Source: Flavobacterium arcticum (GTDB taxonomy: Bacteria; Bacteroidota; Bacteroidia; Flavobacteriales; Flavobacteriaceae). Taken from it: a stretch of DNA of 64,000 nucleotides. Position 1 is the stretch's first letter; each line of letters starts with the position of its first letter. The position numbers were made by a program, and so were the translations under genes. The DNA is taken from the NCBI RefSeq assembly GCF_003344925.1, contig NZ_CP031188.1:494501-558500 (forward strand), written 5' to 3'. The notes under the pieces were generated by a model. The model was not told the origin of the DNA. It did not search any database and was given only the letters and a program-made list of their open reading frames with translations. Positions 59,958 through 64,000 of this stretch are shown here, piece by piece.

Positions 59958-60818
59958 TTAAATAATTCGTTGTTCTATTTCAAGGTCTACACCAAATCTT
60001 TCTTTAACCATTGCCTGAACGTGTTTTATAACATTAATAATATCCATACCAGTAGCATTATCAACATTTACAATAAATCCACCATGTTTTTTAGACACCT
60101 CTGCACCACCTATTCTAAAACCTTTTAGTTTCAATTCATCAATCATAGGCCCAACATAGTGCCCTGGAGGTCTTTTAAAAACACTACCTGCATTCGGATG
60201 CTCTTTGGGCTGTTTTGCCCATCGGGCTTCCTTAACTGTTTCCATTTTATCCTTAATTTCATCTGCATTTTTGGGATGGAGCTGTAGCCATACTTTTAAT
60301 ACGACTTTATTGGTTTCTCTCTGAAAAAGGCTGTTCCTGTATTCATAACCAATATCTTCTTTATTAATCTCCTTTACCTTCATATCGGTAAGATCGAGAT
60401 ATCTTACTTTTACCAAAATATCTTTGATTTCCTCTCCACTTGCACCAGCATTCATAACAACTGCACCTCCTAGTGAACTGGGTATATCATAAAATATCTC
60501 TACGCCTGATAATGAATTTGTAAGAGCAAACTCAGTAAGTACTATAGTACTTACTCCTGCTTCGCAAACCACTACATTATCTGGTTCAAGAGTTATAGAT
60601 GAATAGTTTTCACCAAGCATTATAAAATCTTCCTCGTAGTGATCTTTAGAAAATATTATGTTATAGCCACCACCTATGATTACCTTGTTATCAAGACCTG
60701 AATTTTTAAATATCTCTATAAAATCTGCTTCATTGGCAGGAAAAAAAGCCCTGTTGCATGCTGCCTTTATTTTATAGCTGTTATAATTGGTTAGGTCGAA
60801 ATTGTTCTCTATTTTCAC
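59958..60818 (-). CDS. UDP-N-acetylenolpyruvoylglucosamine reductase-like protein (MurB paralogue)
   Basis: A 286-residue FAD enzyme of the MurB family, which reduces UDP-GlcNAc-enolpyruvate to UDP-MurNAc. The FAD segment is VIIGGGYNIIFS (the usual GGGSN reads GGGYN). Catalytic residues are present: Arg161 in YEYRNSLF, Ser212 in NAGSVFKRPPG and Glu282 in DLEIEQRI. It starts at GTG (60818). It is unlikely to be the cell's main murB, because it sits inside a polysaccharide locus together with a MurA paralogue; it more probably makes a lactyl sugar for the exported polymer (inference). Confidence 0.85.
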   Translation of the reverse strand: MKIENNFDLTNYNSYKIKAACNRAFFPANEADFIEIFKNSGLDNKVIIGGGYNIIFSKDHYEEDFIMLGENYSSITLEPDNVVVCEAGVSTIVLTEFALTNSLSGVEIFYDIPSSLGGAVVMNAGASGEEIKDILVKVRYLDLTDMKVKEINKEDIGYEYRNSLFQRETNKVVLKVWLQLHPKNADEIKDKMETVKEARWAKQPKEHPNAGSVFKRPPGHYVGPMIDELKLKGFRIGGAEVSKKHGGFIVNVDNATGMDIINVIKHVQAMVKERFGVDLEIEQRII

Positions 60819-60830
60819 TTTATGTAGTAT

Positions 60831-61697
60831 TTAAATTTTAGTAGTCTTGATTTTGGATACAAAATCAGATTTTACCTTTTCAAAAAATAAGATATCATCT
60901 TTCAATTCAAGTTCTAAAAGTTTGCGGGTATCTTCATTCAATTTTGGTGGTCTTGACTCTTTCCTGAATAAATTCAGGATTCTCCTTCCTATTCTTATCA
61001 TACCCATATTTTGCATAAATACTGAAAGTACCACCACTACGTGACTCGTAGGTATTTTCGCAGGATTTCTTGGCAACTCAGTAAAGTTAAGTTTTTTTAA
61101 GTCATCAACTTTATTTGCTCCTAAAAATTCAAGAACAATATTTGTAGTTGCAAGAGGCTCTTTAACAAGAGATTCAAAATCCATGAAAAGCAAATTTTCT
61201 GCAGGAACTAGTTTTATTATCTCTTTAAACTGACTATTATACCTACTACGCTCTATGTAAGAGTAGTGCTTAAAGTTATGATAGGATTTGGTAATTAAAG
61301 TAGGCTCAATTTTTATGGCATACTCAAATTTTCTGTATTCCCTTCCCATACCATACTGATGCCAATACAGTGAATATGCACGATCAATTGGGTGTCGCAA
61401 TACAAAAATCAGCTTTGTATCAGGGTTATGATCTAGAATTCTTTGTATACTCCCAGGGTTGAAGTTGCAATCTGCCGAAGTTTGCCCTATAATTGTATCT
61501 TCTTCTTTATCCTTAAGTACCTTTTCAAACAAGCTCAGGTACCATTCCTTACCTCGTTTGTAAATCCTGTCGTCATCAAAATAGGCATAATCCATATCCC
61601 TATCGATGATCAATATTTGAGGATGATTTTCAAGCAGATTATGCAAAAAAGTTGTGCCGCTTTTCATAGCGCCGGCTAAAATAAAATTTGGAACCAT
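60831..61697 (-). CDS. Carbohydrate sulfotransferase
   Basis: A 288-residue cytoplasmic PAPS-dependent sulfotransferase. The 5'-phosphosulfate loop is ILAGAMKSGTTFLHNLLENH (KSGTTF at 12-17) and the 3'-phosphate-binding segment is FVLRHPIDRAYSLYWHQYG. LLFMDFESLVKEPLATTNIV and the C-terminal basic part fit heparan/Stf-type carbohydrate sulfotransferases. It indicates that the polysaccharide or its lipid-linked precursor is sulfated. The gene lies between the LbH acyltransferase (9 nt) and MurB (12 nt) genes. The sugar acceptor is unknown. Confidence 0.9.
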   Translation of the reverse strand: MVPNFILAGAMKSGTTFLHNLLENHPQILIIDRDMDYAYFDDDRIYKRGKEWYLSLFEKVLKDKEEDTIIGQTSADCNFNPGSIQRILDHNPDTKLIFVLRHPIDRAYSLYWHQYGMGREYRKFEYAIKIEPTLITKSYHNFKHYSYIERSRYNSQFKEIIKLVPAENLLFMDFESLVKEPLATTNIVLEFLGANKVDDLKKLNFTELPRNPAKIPTSHVVVVLSVFMQNMGMIRIGRRILNLFRKESRPPKLNEDTRKLLELELKDDILFFEKVKSDFVSKIKTTKI

Positions 61698-61706
61698 ATT
61701 ATCTAT

Positions 61707-62219
61707 CTATTTTATTTGTGCAGGAATACCTACTGCTGTTGAGTTATCGGGAACATTTTTTAAAACTAATGAAAATGCTCCTATTCTAGAATTTTCGCCC
61801 ACTATGACACTTCCTAATATTTGAGCCGCACTAAAAATCTTTACATTAGATTTAATGTGAGGGTAAGCCTTAGTTTCGGCTCCTTTGCTACCCAAAGTAA
61901 CATTTTGCCATATCATTACATTATCTTCAATTACTGAACCAACGCCAATAACAATACCTATGGGGTGCGGAAAGCTAACGTTTTTTCCTATTACTGCCTG
62001 ATAAGAAATATCACAACCATACCTTACAAGTTGTCTTCTTTTTAAATGCAACAGTATGATATTAACAATAACATTTCTTCGCTTGGCTAAATAATAGCCA
62101 AGCCTGTAATTCATGGTAAGCCTGAAAGACACATTAAACAGAAACGTTAATGCCTTACGGTGGATGCCTCTTGCACCACAGTGGTGTAAATCGTTGTTAA
62201 TCTGCTTTAATAGCCCCAA
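61707..62219 (-). CDS. LbH-fold acyltransferase, serine acetyltransferase-like
   Basis: A 170-residue hexapeptide-repeat acyltransferase of the CysE-like short group common in polysaccharide loci. There is an N-terminal helical part (about 1-60), then repeats YQAVIGKNVSFPHPIGIVIG, VIEDNVMIWQNVTLGSKG, VKIFSAAQILGSVIVGEN and SRIGAFSLVL. It ends DNSTAVGIPAQIK. The start is TTG (62219); no ATG precedes the repeats until residue 36. It is not a cysteine-biosynthesis gene by context; it likely O-acetylates a sugar. Spacing to MurA is 7 nt. Confidence 0.82.
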   Translation of the reverse strand: MGLLKQINNDLHHCGARGIHRKALTFLFNVSFRLTMNYRLGYYLAKRRNVIVNIILLHLKRRQLVRYGCDISYQAVIGKNVSFPHPIGIVIGVGSVIEDNVMIWQNVTLGSKGAETKAYPHIKSNVKIFSAAQILGSVIVGENSRIGAFSLVLKNVPDNSTAVGIPAQIK

Positions 62220-62226
62220 AATGCTG

Positions 62227-63456
62227 TTATTTTAAGTTTTTCAATTTTTCCTCAAGGTTTTCGTAACCTCTGTATATTTGCCAGTCGTCTTCAATAATAA
62301 CTTCTTCATCTGTAGTCATCCCTGCAAGTAATAGTGCAATACCCGCACGCAAATCGAGAGCCTTAACAGTACCTCCGTGTAGCGGATTACCGCCGTTGAT
62401 TACTAACATATCGCCAACCACTTTAGAGTCAACACCAAGTTTTGCCAATTCTTCGGCATAAGCATACCTACCGGGGAAACGTAAATCGACAATTTTTGTT
62501 TCTCCTTTAGACATTGCTCCATATACTGCAAATAGAGGCTGCATATCTGAATTGATACCTGGGTAAGGACCTGTGCTTATCTCTACAGGGTAAGCTGTCC
62601 CACCTTTAACAATAAGACTGGTTTCGCCACGATAAAATTTCATACCGCTTTCTCTTAAATATACCAATGGTACTTCAAGATGTTCGTATGGGAAATTTTC
62701 TATTTCTACCTCACCATTAGTAATAACCGAGCCTATGGCCCAAGTTAAAGCCTCCATATTATCCGGAATAACAGCATGTGTTGTACCTGATAAACAATCT
62801 ACACCTTCTATTTCTATAGAACGTTGTCCAAACACCTTAATCTTGGCGCCCATTTTATTTAGCATTGCTATCAAGTCCATAATTTCAGGACGGATATGCG
62901 GGTTGTATAAAACAGTTTTACCTTTTGCCAGAGAAGATGCTATAATAGTATTCTCTGTTGCTCCAGTAGAGCGCATAGGTAAATGTATTTCGTTAGCAAT
63001 AAGTCTTCCTCCTTTTGCTTTTGCACAAAGGTAATCACCTTCTTCCCATACTTCTGCTCCAAGTTTTTCAAGTAGCATAACGTGTAAATCATATTTTCTT
63101 TCTCCTAGTTTACACCCTCCTGGCAATGGTACTTTTCCTTCACCATAACGAGCTGTAAGAGCACCTAATATTAAAAGTGTATTTCGTATAGAACGCTCAT
63201 CCCAAATAAGCTGTGTTTTTATATTTTCTTTACCCTTACTTATAGATACAGTGTCGCCAGCAGAAACTACTACCTTACCTAATGCTTCAAGCATTTTTAA
63301 ATGAACCTGTACATCAAGAAGCCCATTTGGAAAATTTGTTAAATACAGTGTATCCTCTGATAAAAGAGAGGCTGCAAGTAAACGAAGTGAACTGTTTTTT
63401 GCGCCGCTAACCTTAACAAGGCCGTTTAATTTGGTTCTAGATATAGATAATGCCAT
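62227..63456 (-). CDS. UDP-N-acetylglucosamine 1-carboxyvinyltransferase-like protein (MurA paralogue)
   Basis: A 409-residue enolpyruvyl transferase of the MurA family, which adds enolpyruvate from PEP to O3 of UDP-GlcNAc. Catalytic features are intact: Lys-Asn in KVSGAKNSSLRLLAAS, Cys115 in VPLPGGCKLGERKYDLH (same number as in E. coli MurA), and the Asp in PGINSDMQPLF. The length is close to standard (about 420). With a MurB paralogue four genes away it could make a muramic-acid-type sugar for the polymer. It could instead be the genome's only murA, but the setting argues against that. Confidence 0.88.
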   Translation of the reverse strand: MALSISRTKLNGLVKVSGAKNSSLRLLAASLLSEDTLYLTNFPNGLLDVQVHLKMLEALGKVVVSAGDTVSISKGKENIKTQLIWDERSIRNTLLILGALTARYGEGKVPLPGGCKLGERKYDLHVMLLEKLGAEVWEEGDYLCAKAKGGRLIANEIHLPMRSTGATENTIIASSLAKGKTVLYNPHIRPEIMDLIAMLNKMGAKIKVFGQRSIEIEGVDCLSGTTHAVIPDNMEALTWAIGSVITNGEVEIENFPYEHLEVPLVYLRESGMKFYRGETSLIVKGGTAYPVEISTGPYPGINSDMQPLFAVYGAMSKGETKIVDLRFPGRYAYAEELAKLGVDSKVVGDMLVINGGNPLHGGTVKALDLRAGIALLLAGMTTDEEVIIEDDWQIYRGYENLEEKLKNLK

Positions 63457-63462
63457 AATTTC

Positions 63463-64000
63463 TTATCGTTTAAATTTTGATATTTTTTGGGTTACTGTTT
63501 TAAAAGTATCTTGAATAACATAATAGCTTTCATGCTTTAATAATCTAAGGAAAATTATATTACATATAAAGAATAAAGGAGCATAGACCCAAGAACTTAT
63601 ATACTCTCCGAATAAATGAAAAATCACAATAAATACAAGAAATAAAATATTAGGTATAAAGAAATCTTTCATCTGTTTACCAAAACTCAAATGAAGTTTC
63701 TTGTGAACTACATATGAATATACAAAAAACACTGTTGTTGAAGCCCCCACAACTGCCATTGAAAACTCTACTACTCCAAACCAAAGTCCGAATACTATTG
63801 GTGTAAGTTTCAAAAAACGTTGTATTAAACCTATATTAAACTTCAATTTAGAATACCCTTTCGCCAAAACAGCCTGTGCCATCATACCAATATGGGGGCT
63901 GGTAAGTGTCGCAAAAAGCAGTATTTGAAAAAATATTATACTGGGACGCCATTTTGCTCCTAAAAGTCCAATTATTATTTCTTCTGATAAAAAATAAATA
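63463..64000 (-). CDS. Wzx-type polysaccharide flippase, C-terminal part (cut by right edge)
   Basis: The minus-strand frame stays open past the Met at 63885 to the window edge (about 179 residues visible), so the annotation should extend to 64000. The added N-terminal piece reads SEEIIIGLLGAKWRPS and IIFFQILLFATL, joining smoothly to MMAQAVLAKGYSKLKF. The hydrophobic helices and the pattern LLGAKWRPS...LLFATLTSPHI fit the polysaccharide-synthesis/MATE-like Wzx flippase (WzxC type), which moves lipid-linked repeat units across the inner membrane. It precedes the MurA paralogue by 6 nt. The N-terminal half lies outside. Confidence 0.82.
   Translation of the reverse strand, partial: IYFLSEEIIIGLLGAKWRPSIIFFQILLFATLTSPHIGMMAQAVLAKGYSKLKFNIGLIQRFLKLTPIVFGLWFGVVEFSMAVVGASTTVFFVYSYVVHKKLHLSFGKQMKDFFIPNILFLVFIVIFHLFGEYISSWVYAPLFFICNIIFLRLLKHESYYVIQDTFKTVTQKISKFKR

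Noticed and set aside
61707..62219. Calling the LbH acyltransferase CysE (serine acetyltransferase)
   Set aside because: It lacks the full N-terminal domain of CysE and lies inside a polysaccharide locus; the short form is usually a sugar acyltransferase.

Overview
The window is an AT-rich chromosomal segment from a Bacteroidota bacterium, almost certainly a member of the Flavobacteriaceae close to Flavobacterium. Signs of this are a T9SS C-terminal sorting domain protein and a PorV-like outer membrane protein, DUF1800/DUF1501 and DUF4105 proteins, the near absence of Shine-Dalgarno sequences, and many -7 boxes of the TAnnTTTG type upstream of genes. Coding density is high, and after start sites are trimmed no gene-free stretch exceeds 300 bases. 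I see no insertion sequence, prophage, CRISPR array or integrase.

Layout. Positions 1-39 kb are mostly core or lineage-typical genes in short operons: argS (cut by the left edge), a TonB-dependent receptor, two L,D-transpeptidases, fabH, an ABC ATPase, envelope proteins, htpG, a DUF1800/DUF1501 pair, a T9SS cargo protein, tRNA-Thr, an idi-queD-manA operon, a TetR/ABC1-kinase operon with a decayed DUF2256 gene at its end, recQ, a kdsD-tatC-CMD-lptB operon, a GH25 lysozyme, pssA, a PorV-like protein, DUF4105 and cpsB. Many convergent gene ends carry clear intrinsic terminators.

From 39.3 kb to the right edge every gene lies on the minus strand and forms one polysaccharide (capsule/EPS or O-antigen) locus. 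In transcription order: Wzx-like flippase (cut by the edge), a MurA paralogue, an LbH acyltransferase, a sulfotransferase, a MurB paralogue, a glycosyltransferase, an EpsG-like polymerase, two tandem deacetylase-fold proteins, three glycosyltransferases, a polysaccharide pyruvyl transferase, another glycosyltransferase, a PglC-like initiating transferase, ACP, KAS III, SDR reductase, PglD/NeuD-like acyltransferase, PglE-like aminotransferase, CapD/PglF-like dehydratase, Wza-like export protein and Wzc tyrosine kinase. The cognate phosphatase cpsB converges on wzc.

The most interesting content is in this locus. (1) A bacillosamine-type amino-sugar pathway (CapD, aminotransferase, acyltransferase, PglC-like transferase) encloses a three-gene ACP/KAS III/ketoreductase module. 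That suggests the amino sugar receives a hydroxyacyl group (for example 3-hydroxybutyryl) rather than plain acetyl. (2) MurA and MurB paralogues with intact catalytic residues sit among glycosyltransferases, suggesting a lactyl-ether (muramic-acid-type) sugar in the exported polymer, probably also sulfated and pyruvylated. Other points of note are a DUF2256 gene interrupted by a TGA at its conserved Trp, a RecQ lacking all four zinc-ligand cysteines, a sigma54-like promoter with an upstream dyad before htpG, and a three-unit 18-bp repeat encoding the Gly-Tyr tail of Wzc.
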